Origin: Myxococcota bacterium
GTDB lineage: Bacteria; Myxococcota_C; UBA6777
Assembly (NCBI GenBank): GCA_023150835.1
Contig: JAKLKB010000213.1
Location: 1-5,756 of the forward strand
Length of the DNA: 5,756 nucleotides
Reading direction: 5' to 3'
The notes under the pieces: model-generated
What the model was told of the DNA's origin: nothing
The model's database searches: none
Seen by the model: the letters and a program-made list of their open reading frames with translations, nothing else
Made by a program: the position numbers and the translations under genes
In this document: one piece after another, positions 1-5,617 of the stretch
Layout: each line of letters starts with the position of its first letter
Position numbering within the stretch: position 1 is the stretch's first letter

Positions 1-234
1 ATTAAAACCCGCCCGTTTTGTGATCGTACAGAGGTAGTGGCAGCCCCCTGTGGCTGCCCAATAATCGGGCGTCTATGTATTAAAACCCGCCCGTTTTGTG
101 ATCGTACAGAGGTAGTGGCAGCCCCCTGTGTTGCCCAATAATCGGGCGTCTACGTATTAAAACCCCGCCCGTTTTGTGATCGTACAGAGGTAGTGGCAGC
201 CCCCTGTGGCTGCCTAATAATCGGGCGTCTACGT
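1..234. repeat. Tandem array of three ~78-bp palindromic repeats
   Basis: Three near-identical units run head to tail at 1-78, 79-155 and 156-234 (78, 77 and 79 bp). Each begins ATTAAAACC and ends GGGCGTCTAYGT. Within a unit, CGCCCG near the start is complementary to CGGGCG near the end, and an inner arm GGCAGCC pairs with GGCTGCC across a 6-nt loop (lost in unit 2, where GTGGCTGCCC has become GTGTTGCCC). The units differ by only a few substitutions and one-base indels, so they duplicated recently. The first unit starts at the window edge and the array may extend further left. There are no spacers between units, so this is not a CRISPR array. The array fills the 306 bases before the first gene apart from the last ~70. 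Its function is unknown; REP- or MITE-like intergenic repeats are the closest general class. Confidence 0.92.
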
Positions 235-238
235 ATTC

Positions 239-262
239 GCACACATCACTTGGATATCGTAT
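239..262. repeat. 24-bp boundary element, upstream copy
   Basis: This 24-bp stretch runs from GCACAC to GGATATCGTAT and matches positions 5592-5615 at 21 of 24 bases. In both places it lies just past the last repeat unit, after a shared CGGGCGTCTA (222-231 here, 5567-5576 there), with 7 nt between here and 15 nt downstream. The upstream copy lacks the complementary CGATATC arm that makes the downstream copy a hairpin. It could contain promoter sequence for the following gene, but no convincing -35/-10 pair is visible. Confidence 0.75.
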
Positions 263-293
263 CGTCGCCTCCGTCACAGGAGACATAAAGAAC

Positions 294-298
294 AGGAG
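294..298 (+). promoter_or_regulatory. Ribosome binding site of the caspase gene
   Basis: AGGAG lies 8 nt before the ATG at 307, which is good Shine-Dalgarno spacing. Two more AGGAG motifs occur at 278-282 and 301-305; the latter is only 1 nt from the ATG and too close to serve this start. The site supports 307 over the second ATG at codon 5 (319), which has no such motif at proper spacing. Confidence 0.75.
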
Positions 299-306
299 TC
301 AGGAGT

Positions 307-2328
307 ATGTTGCGCAAGATGGCAGTGTGGCTGGTGGGCTTGGTGCTGTTGGCGGGTGTGGTGGGGTTGGAGGCGCGAAGCAAGGGTGAGATCGTGTTGG
401 AGGTTGTGGGAGAAGGGCAGAATGTAGGCGCGCAAAAGCCGGGTGGGAAGGTGGTTGCGGTGTTGGTGGGGATCAACACGTACAAGGACGATCGGTTTCG
501 TCGGCTGCGGTATGCGGAAAAAGATGCGCGGGATATGAAGAAGTATCTGCTTTCGATGGGTGTGAAGTCTCGGGATATCAAGCTATTGGTGGGGCAGCAA
601 GCGACGCGGCGAGCGATCCAGCGCGCATTGTATGTATGGCTGCCGAAGAAGGTAGGCCCGAAGGACGGGGTGTTTGTGTTCTTTAGTGGACATGGCGAAA
701 AGTGGGGCGTGAAGGACTATATCGTGCCGTACGATGCAGAAGCGGATGCGTTGGAGATATCGGGATTGTTGGGTGCTGCGGTGGAGCGTTCGTTGAATCG
801 GCTGCGTGTGCGGCAGCAAGTGTTGGTGTTGGATACGTGCTTTAGTCGTGCGATAGCATCGGAGTATGTGGCGATGATGGCGAATGTGCGACCGCGAAGC
901 AACTTCTTGCCGAACACACACTTGAAGCGATTTCAAGGGCGTGGGCGTGTGGTGTTCGCGTCGTCGGATGGAAATGAAGTGTCGCTGGAGCCAAAGAACC
1001 TAGGGAATGGGCTGTACACGCACTACTTCTTGAAAGGACTACGAGGGGAAGCGGACAAGGACGGAGACAAGTGCATCACAGCGCGAGAAGTCCACGATTA
1101 TGTGAGCGTCAAGGTCTCGGTACACGCAAAGGGAAAACAAACGCCCGCATGGGATCAAAACAGCACAAAAGAGATCTTATTGGTGCGGATGCCGGGGTGT
1201 GGGCAACGGGTGGCCTCGACAGGAACGAGTGGAACGGGCGGTAGCAGCGGAACGCCTCCAAGCGGCGGAGGGTGGGGCGTGTTGGTGGTGTCGGCAGATG
1301 TGGGGGGCGTGGAGGTGTATGTGGGCCCTGTGTACAGGGCGCTTCTGCTGAAATCGGGAGAGAGAACGCGGTTGCGGCTACGAGCGGGACAGCACGAAGT
1401 GACGTTGAAGAAGCAGGGCTATAAAGACCAGAGCGTGCTTGTGCAAGTCGAAGCAGGCGGAGAACTGCCGTTGGAAAGGCGGATGATCCGAGATGATGCG
1501 GAGGCGGTGGTGCAACGTCCGACACCGCCAAGACAACCGCCCCTTGTGGCATCCGCGCAACCGAGCCGTGCGAGTTGGCCAACAGAGCCTAGTGCAGGGC
1601 AAGGACATCAGTTCATGGTGAAACGACAGACCTTCAGGGTGCGATGGATCCCCGCAGGTTCGTTTGTGATGGGGAGTCCAGAGAACGAGTCGGGGCGTGA
1701 TAGTGATGAAGGGCCACAGCGGAGTGTCACGATTAGCAAAGGGTATTGGATGCTAGAGAGCGAGGTGACACAAGGGCAGTACAAGGCGCTGATGGGGTCG
1801 AATCCATCGCGTTTCTCGTCGTGCGGCGACAACTGCCCTGTGGAGCGGGTGAGTTGGCATCAAGCGCGGGCGTTTGCGGATAAGCTGTCGAGAGTGCAAG
1901 GTCTTGCACCTTGTACGACGACGGGCAGGGGGATTTTTCGGTGCAAAGGATGGCGGTTGCCAACGGAAGCAGAGTGGGAATACGCAGCGCGAGCGAGAAG
2001 TACAGGAGCGCGGTATGGGGAGGTCGACGATGTGGCTTGGTATGGTGGCAATAGCAAGGGCAAAACGCATCCGGTGGGCAAACAGAGCGCGAATGGTTGG
2101 GGATTGAAGGATATGTTGGGGAATGTGTGGGAGTGGACAATGGATGTGGAGGGTTCGTACGCAGGTATGTCTACGCAGGATCCACTACGTAGCAGTGGCA
2201 GTACGAAGCGGGTGTTTCGAGGTGGTAGGTGGGCCTCCGTCGCGAGGTTCGTGCGCTCGGCGTTTCGCTACTTCAGTGCGCCGACGTATCGCGGCTACTT
2301 CCTCGGTTTCCGTTTGCTCAGGTACTGA
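307..2328 (+). CDS. Exported caspase-like peptidase with PEGA and FGE/SUMF1-type lectin-fold domains (putative DGR target)
   Basis: The 673-residue protein starts with a Sec-type signal peptide: Lys4, a hydrophobic core at about 6-20, and likely cleavage near LEA-RS (23-24). Residues ~47-295 form a C14 caspase/metacaspase-like domain: the AVLVGINTYK strand, catalytic His129 in FFSGHG and Cys178 in VLDTCFS. An EF-hand-like loop DKDGDKCITAREV (250-262) sits near its end, as in many bacterial caspases. A Gly/Ser/Thr linker (~303-322) leads to a PEGA-like domain (~323-393, with AGQHEVTLKKQGY) that may bind cell-surface material. After a Pro-rich linker (~395-435), residues ~440-673 are an FGE-sulfatase domain: IPAGSFVMGS, WRLPTEAEWEYAAR (549-562), GNVWEW (605-610), RVFRGGRW and LGFRLLRY at the very end. 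Cys506/510 and Cys536/546 could form disulfides. Positions matching the copper cysteines of true formylglycine-generating enzyme are Ser644 and Val649, so oxidase activity is unlikely and the fold probably binds ligand. The last ~35 codons look like a DGR variable region. The protease substrate is unknown. The domain calls are firm; the biological role is inferred. Confidence 0.95.
   Translation: MLRKMAVWLVGLVLLAGVVGLEARSKGEIVLEVVGEGQNVGAQKPGGKVVAVLVGINTYKDDRFRRLRYAEKDARDMKKYLLSMGVKSRDIKLLVGQQATRRAIQRALYVWLPKKVGPKDGVFVFFSGHGEKWGVKDYIVPYDAEADALEISGLLGAAVERSLNRLRVRQQVLVLDTCFSRAIASEYVAMMANVRPRSNFLPNTHLKRFQGRGRVVFASSDGNEVSLEPKNLGNGLYTHYFLKGLRGEADKDGDKCITAREVHDYVSVKVSVHAKGKQTPAWDQNSTKEILLVRMPGCGQRVASTGTSGTGGSSGTPPSGGGWGVLVVSADVGGVEVYVGPVYRALLLKSGERTRLRLRAGQHEVTLKKQGYKDQSVLVQVEAGGELPLERRMIRDDAEAVVQRPTPPRQPPLVASAQPSRASWPTEPSAGQGHQFMVKRQTFRVRWIPAGSFVMGSPENESGRDSDEGPQRSVTISKGYWMLESEVTQGQYKALMGSNPSRFSSCGDNCPVERVSWHQARAFADKLSRVQGLAPCTTTGRGIFRCKGWRLPTEAEWEYAARARSTGARYGEVDDVAWYGGNSKGKTHPVGKQSANGWGLKDMLGNVWEWTMDVEGSYAGMSTQDPLRSSGSTKRVFRGGRWASVARFVRSAFRYFSAPTYRGYFLGFRLLRY
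2218..2328 (+). other. Putative DGR variable region (VR) at the 3' end of the caspase/FGE gene
   Basis: Codons from RGGRW to the stop show the mark expected of adenine-specific mutagenesis of AAC/AAT codons. Twelve codons end in C or T at positions where related FGE-type DGR targets carry Asn runs: GCC TCC GTC (2233-2241), TTC (2248), TTT (2263), TAC TTC AGT (2269-2277), TAT (2287) and GGC TAC TTC (2293-2301). The codons between them are invariant-looking framework: CGC TCG GCG, CGC, then CTC GGT TTC CGT. Only 6 of the 78 bases from 2233 to 2310 are A. Most codons in the rest of the gene end in G (GTG, GCG, TTG), so the GTC/GCC/TCC run stands out. C-terminal placement on a lectin fold of the FGE subclass is the known arrangement of DGR targets such as TvpA of Treponema. 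The template repeat and reverse transcriptase are not in the window, so this rests on codon pattern alone. Confidence 0.62.
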
Positions 2329-2373
2329 CGCTTGTCCCTTTTACCCTTTTTCCCTTGGCCGAACGCAGGCGAG
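2329..2373 (+). other. Pyrimidine-rich tract after the VR, candidate IMH-type flank
   Basis: Immediately past the stop, CCCTTTTA (2336-2343), CCCTTTTT (2344-2351) and CCCTTGG (2352-2358) form 2.5 copies of an 8-bp pyrimidine repeat, followed by CGCAGGCGAGG. DGR variable regions are followed by an invariant initiation-of-mutagenic-homing sequence, and this conspicuous non-coding tract lies where one is expected. Without the template repeat its extent cannot be set. It is too weakly structured to be an intrinsic terminator. Confidence 0.35.
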
Positions 2374-2528
2374 GTCTACGTAGAGGGTGGTGGCGGAAGT
2401 GGCCGAAACGGAGACGCGGGAGTCTGAAGCGAAGAAAGCGCAGCAAGCGGAGCGTTAAGCGGAGCGGCAAGCGACCGAAGCGGAAGACCTCCCGCAAGGC
2501 GAAGAGAAGGCCTCGATGAGAAGGGGGG
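2374..2528. other. Purine-rich intergenic stretch, no supportable gene
   Basis: This stretch is rich in GAAGCG/AAGCGGAGCG words, with two copies of AAGCGGAGCG at 2446-2455 and 2457-2466. One forward frame (2384-2458) is open for 24 codons and reads as an acidic, Gln/Ala-rich, coiled-coil-like peptide (ESEAKKAQQAER) before a TAA. Another frame gives an Arg/Lys-rich peptide. Neither has a ribosome binding site or recognisable domain. It may be a decayed coding fragment or simple low-complexity DNA. Confidence 0.4.
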
Positions 2529-2529
2529 T

Positions 2530-2549
2530 TTGGGGGGAAGTCCCCCCAA
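2530..2549. terminator. Perfect G6/C6 hairpin between the two genes
   Basis: TTGGGGGG (2530-2537) and CCCCCCAA (2542-2549) are exactly complementary across the 4-nt loop AAGT. A second G6 run lies just before, at 2523-2528. The stem is strong, but no T-run follows on either strand, so a classical Rho-independent terminator is doubtful. DGR target genes often carry a GC-rich hairpin with a 4-nt loop shortly after the variable region. This one has that shape but sits ~200 bp past the stop, farther than in well-studied cases. The hairpin is certain as sequence; its role is not. Confidence 0.5.
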
Positions 2550-2570
2550 CGATTCTGGCGGGGGTGAGAT

Positions 2571-2602
2571 TGCGGACAGTTTGAAATGGGCTGCGGACAG
2601 TG
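2571..2602 (+). repeat. Direct repeat TGCGGACAGT, 22-bp spacing
   Basis: TGCGGACAGT occurs at 2571-2580 and again at 2593-2602, about two helical turns apart. The second copy lies in the spacer of the candidate promoter for the next gene and the first lies just upstream of its -35 hexamer. That arrangement would suit a regulator binding the same DNA face twice, but it could also be a chance or duplication repeat. Confidence 0.5.
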
Positions 2603-2609
2603 TATGTTC
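2582..2609 (+). promoter_or_regulatory. Candidate sigma70-type promoter for the GH94-like gene
   Basis: TTGAAA (2582-2587, 5 of 6 to TTGACA) and TATGTT (2604-2609, 4 of 6 to TATAAT) are separated by 16 nt. Initiation would fall near 2616, leaving a leader of about 20 nt with the ribosome binding site. It lies between the intergenic hairpin and the gene, which suggests separate transcription from the caspase gene. The -10 match is modest. Confidence 0.35.
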
Positions 2610-2626
2610 CGATCATGGGTCTGTTT

Positions 2627-2632
2627 GGAGGT
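2627..2632 (+). promoter_or_regulatory. Ribosome binding site deciding the GH94-like start
   Basis: GGAGGT lies 5 nt before the ATG at 2638. The frame stays open upstream to a TTG at 2530, but that start would lie inside the G6/C6 hairpin with no Shine-Dalgarno motif. It would also bury the lipoprotein signal 36 residues inside the protein. The ATG at 2638 is therefore the start. Confidence 0.85.
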
Positions 2633-2637
2633 GTAGC

Positions 2638-5421
2638 ATGAGGTCGCGGATTCGGGTGTTTGGGTGGTTGTGTGGAGCAGCGGTGCTGTGTTGTGTGGGG
2701 GCGTGTGAGCCGACGAAGCCGCCTGTTCCAGCGGTGGGTTGGGATGGAAAGATCTACGAACTACCGATACCCGAGCGTTCGGCGACTTGTGCGGTGGCGG
2801 AGAGTGCAGAGAAGTTGAAGCCGTGTGCGGAGGGTTCGGGAGCCTTTGGGTTTTGGCGGATCGATGAGCAAGGGCTGCCGGCGTATGAGTACACGCTAGA
2901 CCAACGCAGCGATCCCAAGGCGTTTTACAAACATTCTCGGAACAAAGAGCCGCGCACCCATCTTCATCAGATCGGAAACGACCGACTCAACGGGATCGCA
3001 TACAACGAAGGCTATGTCGAGCTGATGAGCCAAGAGCGCGGTGTGACTTACCACAATCGCTTTGATGAAAAGTATCGCAACTACACAGGCGGTTTTTCTT
3101 TGCTCGAAGAAGACGGGGTGGTGTGGAATACGGCGCAGCGTTGGATGCCTGCGGAAGCCAAGGCAAGGCGAGTATTTGGGGCGGGTTATGTGACGTATAT
3201 CACGCAGTATCGGGGGATTCGGTTGACCAAGACGATCCATGCGGCCTCGGGTGATCTGCCTGCGCTGGTCAGCGATGTGGTGATCGAAAACCTTACGCCC
3301 AACCAGCGGGAGATCCGGCATTACGAGTATTGGGATGTGAATCGCCATCAGGCGGTGTTTCAACCGCTGCGCACAAAAGAGGCGGGAGATGCAGGAGATA
3401 TCGAGCGAGATCTGTTGAACAAAAGCTTTACGCAAAAAGTGCAATGGGACGCCAAAGCCCAACGTGTGTGGGTGGAGTTTGTCAAAAAGCCCGATATCAG
3501 CGTCCCTGCAAAAGAGGCCGTCTCTACGGCTGATCTGCATCCCTCGCCGATCTTTTTGGCGGCGGTCGCTCCATCCGCAGTCGTCGAAGCCAACGATCTT
3601 TTTACTGATCAATCAGCTTTTTGGGGACAGGGCGGCCCGACACAGCCCGAAGCCGTCAAGCAACGCGCTCAAGGCTCGCTGCTCGAACAAGGCGAAGCCT
3701 TCCGCCAAAATGCGATGTTTGCGATGCGCCACAGTCTTTCTATCGCCCCCAAAGCAACGCTCTCGCTGCGTTTTGTGTACGGTTATCTGCCAAGCGGCCA
3801 CGATGCCAGCTTTTTGCAGCGATATGCCGATCCCGAAACACAGCAGAAGCCGCACATCCAACGCTTTCAGGACAAGTTGGCCTACTTTGTCGCGCCTGAT
3901 GCGCCGTTTCTTTCGCGGGAAGTGCCTTGGCACGCTTACAACCTGCTTTCGTCGGTCAACACGTTGGACTACTTCAAAGCGGCGGTGACACCGCAGGGAT
4001 CGGCGTATCTGTACTTGCATGGATTTGATGGAGCGCCCCGCGATCATGCGCTGTTTTCGATGCCGTTGGTGTATCTGCGCCCTGATCTGGCACGCGGCAA
4101 CTTGCGCTTGATCATGGGGATGACGCGAGCAGAAGATGGCGGTATCAGCTACAGCTATCACGGAAACGGATACTTGGAGAATGCGATCATCCACAAATAT
4201 CCGTCGGATCTGGATATCTTCTTTTTGGCGTCGATGGCAGAATATCTCGCCGCTACGGGAGATCGGGCCTTTTTGAAAGAAAAGATCGCTTTTCACCCCG
4301 GCAATCAAAACGAGTTCGCAGGAAAGCGCCCTTCGTATGTGAAAGACGATACGGTGTTGGATCACATCCGTTGTGCATTTTATCATCTGAAAGGGTTTGT
4401 AAAGCGCGGACCGAACGGCTTGATTCGGATCTGGGACGGCGATTGGTCAGACGGGATCGTCTGGGAAAATGGCGAAAAGTACGATGCCAACAAAAGCATC
4501 CAGTCTGGGGAATCGATCCCGAATACGCAGATGGCCTTGTATGCGCTGCCTTTGATGGCCGAAGTGATCGAGCCGGATGATGCGGTGCTTGCGGGAGAGA
4601 TGCGGGCCTTTGCAGCGGAGCTATTGGAGCCGATCCGAAAAGAGTTTTTGGGGAAGTATTTTGCGCGGGCATGGCTGCGAGATCGCAATGATCAGCCTGT
4701 TCATGTGGGGGTGGGCGGTGTGGATTTGGAGTCGCAGCCTTGGGGGATCATGGCGGAGCAGATCCTCGATCCTGCCCAAAAGACGGCGCTGCTCGACCAC
4801 ATACACGAGCGGCTGGACAAGGATTCACCGATCGGACCGCCTTTTACGCCCGGGGGCGCGGTGTGGCCGGCGATATCGCAGCTTGTGACGTGGGCGTATG
4901 CGCTTCATCAACCCGAACGGGCGTGGCAGACGCTGCTTCGACAGACGTATCATGCACACGCGACGCAGTGGCCGGATCTCTGGTTTGGGATCTGGTCAGG
5001 GGCCGATGGTTTCTTTTCCAAGTCGGGCAATGCGTGGGATAGCGTCGCTACGCCGATGACGGACTGGCCTGTGATGAACCTGAACCAAGATGCGATGTTT
5101 TTGCTCGGTTTGTTGCGGGTGGCAGGGATCCGACCCCATCGCAAGGGCATCTTGATCCAGCCGACAGGAGCGCCCAAGACTTTTTCGCTGAAGTTTCCGC
5201 TGGTGTCGTTGACGGTCGAAGCAAAGAGCGCAAAGGGCGAATACACCGCAGCCAACGACGGCGAAGTTTGGCTGTATTTCAATGCACCGTTTGGACAGAC
5301 CTTGAAACAAGCGACGTTGCAAACAGCCCAAGGGACGGAGATCTTGACGGGTGCAGGGCCGTTGGGGAAAGCCGTACAGGTCAAAACAGGCGAGATCGTG
5401 CGTTATACGATCGCTTGGTGA
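2638..5421 (+). CDS. GH94/GH36-like glycoside phosphorylase or hydrolase, lipoprotein
   Basis: The 927-residue protein begins with a lipoprotein signal: Arg2/4/6, hydrophobic core, lipobox VGAC with Cys23. Glu follows Cys23 rather than Asp, so outer-membrane sorting is plausible. Residues ~65-430 resemble the N-terminal beta-sandwich of GH94 enzymes (GFWRIDEQGLPAYEYTLD; GYVELMSQERGVTYHNRF). Residues ~440-840 resemble the (alpha/alpha)6 barrel: GFDGAPRDH (462-470), SDLDIFFL (523-530) where GH94 enzymes carry their general-acid Asp, GDWSDG (601-606), GES (624-626), VDLESQPWG (695-703), PPFTPGG (734-740) and NLNQDAMFLLGLLRVAGIRP, then a C-terminal beta domain. Cellobiose phosphorylases are usually ~800 residues and cytoplasmic, so this one is longer and exported. 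The phosphate-contact His that follows the ENGG-type loop in GH94 appears replaced: GGAVWPAISQLVTWAYA (739-755) has no His. Hydrolysis rather than phosphorolysis is possible, but my by-eye alignment there is loose. The sugar substrate is unknown. A 309-bp gap separates it from the caspase gene. Fold call good; reaction uncertain. Confidence 0.93.
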   Translation: MRSRIRVFGWLCGAAVLCCVGACEPTKPPVPAVGWDGKIYELPIPERSATCAVAESAEKLKPCAEGSGAFGFWRIDEQGLPAYEYTLDQRSDPKAFYKHSRNKEPRTHLHQIGNDRLNGIAYNEGYVELMSQERGVTYHNRFDEKYRNYTGGFSLLEEDGVVWNTAQRWMPAEAKARRVFGAGYVTYITQYRGIRLTKTIHAASGDLPALVSDVVIENLTPNQREIRHYEYWDVNRHQAVFQPLRTKEAGDAGDIERDLLNKSFTQKVQWDAKAQRVWVEFVKKPDISVPAKEAVSTADLHPSPIFLAAVAPSAVVEANDLFTDQSAFWGQGGPTQPEAVKQRAQGSLLEQGEAFRQNAMFAMRHSLSIAPKATLSLRFVYGYLPSGHDASFLQRYADPETQQKPHIQRFQDKLAYFVAPDAPFLSREVPWHAYNLLSSVNTLDYFKAAVTPQGSAYLYLHGFDGAPRDHALFSMPLVYLRPDLARGNLRLIMGMTRAEDGGISYSYHGNGYLENAIIHKYPSDLDIFFLASMAEYLAATGDRAFLKEKIAFHPGNQNEFAGKRPSYVKDDTVLDHIRCAFYHLKGFVKRGPNGLIRIWDGDWSDGIVWENGEKYDANKSIQSGESIPNTQMALYALPLMAEVIEPDDAVLAGEMRAFAAELLEPIRKEFLGKYFARAWLRDRNDQPVHVGVGGVDLESQPWGIMAEQILDPAQKTALLDHIHERLDKDSPIGPPFTPGGAVWPAISQLVTWAYALHQPERAWQTLLRQTYHAHATQWPDLWFGIWSGADGFFSKSGNAWDSVATPMTDWPVMNLNQDAMFLLGLLRVAGIRPHRKGILIQPTGAPKTFSLKFPLVSLTVEAKSAKGEYTAANDGEVWLYFNAPFGQTLKQATLQTAQGTEILTGAGPLGKAVQVKTGEIVRYTIAW

Positions 5422-5427
5422 GGGGAT

Positions 5428-5455
5428 GGCGGATTATACGAGATCCGCCCGTTTT
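5428..5455 (+). terminator. Possible Rho-independent terminator of the GH94-like gene
   Basis: GGCGGAT (5428-5434) pairs with ATCCGCC (5443-5449) across an 8-nt loop, 6 nt after the stop codon, and CGTTTT follows. Stem and position suit a terminator, although the T-run is only four bases. The right arm is also the start of the downstream repeat, so the repeat may itself supply terminator function. Confidence 0.45.
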
Positions 5456-5572
5456 GTGATCGTAAAAATGGTGGGGCAGACAGGTGTGGCTGCCTAAGAA
5501 TCGGGCGATCCGCCCGTTGTGTGATCGTAAAAATGGTGGGGCAGACAGGTGTGGCTGCCCAAGAATCGGGCG
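5443..5572. repeat. Tandem pair of 65-bp repeats related to the upstream array
   Basis: Two copies, 5443-5507 and 5508-5572, start ATCCGCCCGTT and end AATCGGGCG; they differ at only two or three bases. They share the left end CGCCCGTTTTGTGATCGTA and the right end GTGGCTGCCYAA.AATCGGGCG with the 78-bp units at 1-234, in the same orientation, but the middle differs (AAAATGGTGGGGCAGACAG). Outer arms CGCCCG/CGGGCG and an inner GGGCAG/CTGCCC pair can fold. At the unit junction, CGGGCG-ATC-CGCCCG (5502-5516) forms a second hairpin. This is the larger part of the 335-base non-coding end of the window. Confidence 0.9.
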
Positions 5573-5578
5573 TCTAGG

Positions 5579-5615
5579 CGATATCTTACGAGCACACTTC
5601 GCTCGGATATCGTAT
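5579..5615. repeat. Hairpin carrying the downstream copy of the 24-bp boundary element
   Basis: CGATATC (5579-5585) plus CGAGC (5589-5593) pairs with GCTCG (5601-5605) plus GATATCG (5606-5612), with a 3-nt bulge TTA and a 7-nt loop. Positions 5592-5615 match the upstream element at 239-262 in 21 of 24 bases. No long T-run follows, so it is more likely a repeat-family end or protein-binding site than a terminator. Confidence 0.75.
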
Positions 5616-5617
5616 GA

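Noticed and set aside
1-234. CRISPR array
   Set aside because: The units are directly adjacent, ~78 bp long and near-identical throughout, with no unique spacers.
80-286. Minus-strand frame through the 5' repeats encoding repeated LPLYDHKTGG peptides, with a similar peptide in the minus-strand frame at 5381-5728
   Set aside because: The peptides come from the palindromic DNA repeat itself. Unit lengths of 77, 79 and 65 bp shift the frame, there is no ribosome binding site, and no domain is recognisable.
239-306. Promoter for the caspase gene
   Set aside because: TTGGAT at 250-255 and ACATAAAG near 283 are the only suggestive words, and their spacing does not fit a sigma70 pair. A promoter must exist here or upstream, but I cannot place it.
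2229-2519. Plus-strand 96-residue frame with an Arg/Lys-rich tail
   Set aside because: It overlaps the end of the caspase gene in another frame and its composition follows from purine-rich DNA. There is no supporting start signal.
2530-2637. N-terminal extension of the GH94-like gene to a TTG start
   Set aside because: The start would lie inside the G6/C6 hairpin without a Shine-Dalgarno site. The ATG at 2638 has GGAGGT at 5 nt and an immediate lipoprotein signal.
2896-4386. Long minus-strand frames (2896-3612 and 3613-4386) opposite the GH94-like gene
   Set aside because: They are antisense shadows produced by the codon composition of the real gene; their products show no recognisable motif and the plus-strand gene has clear family motifs throughout.
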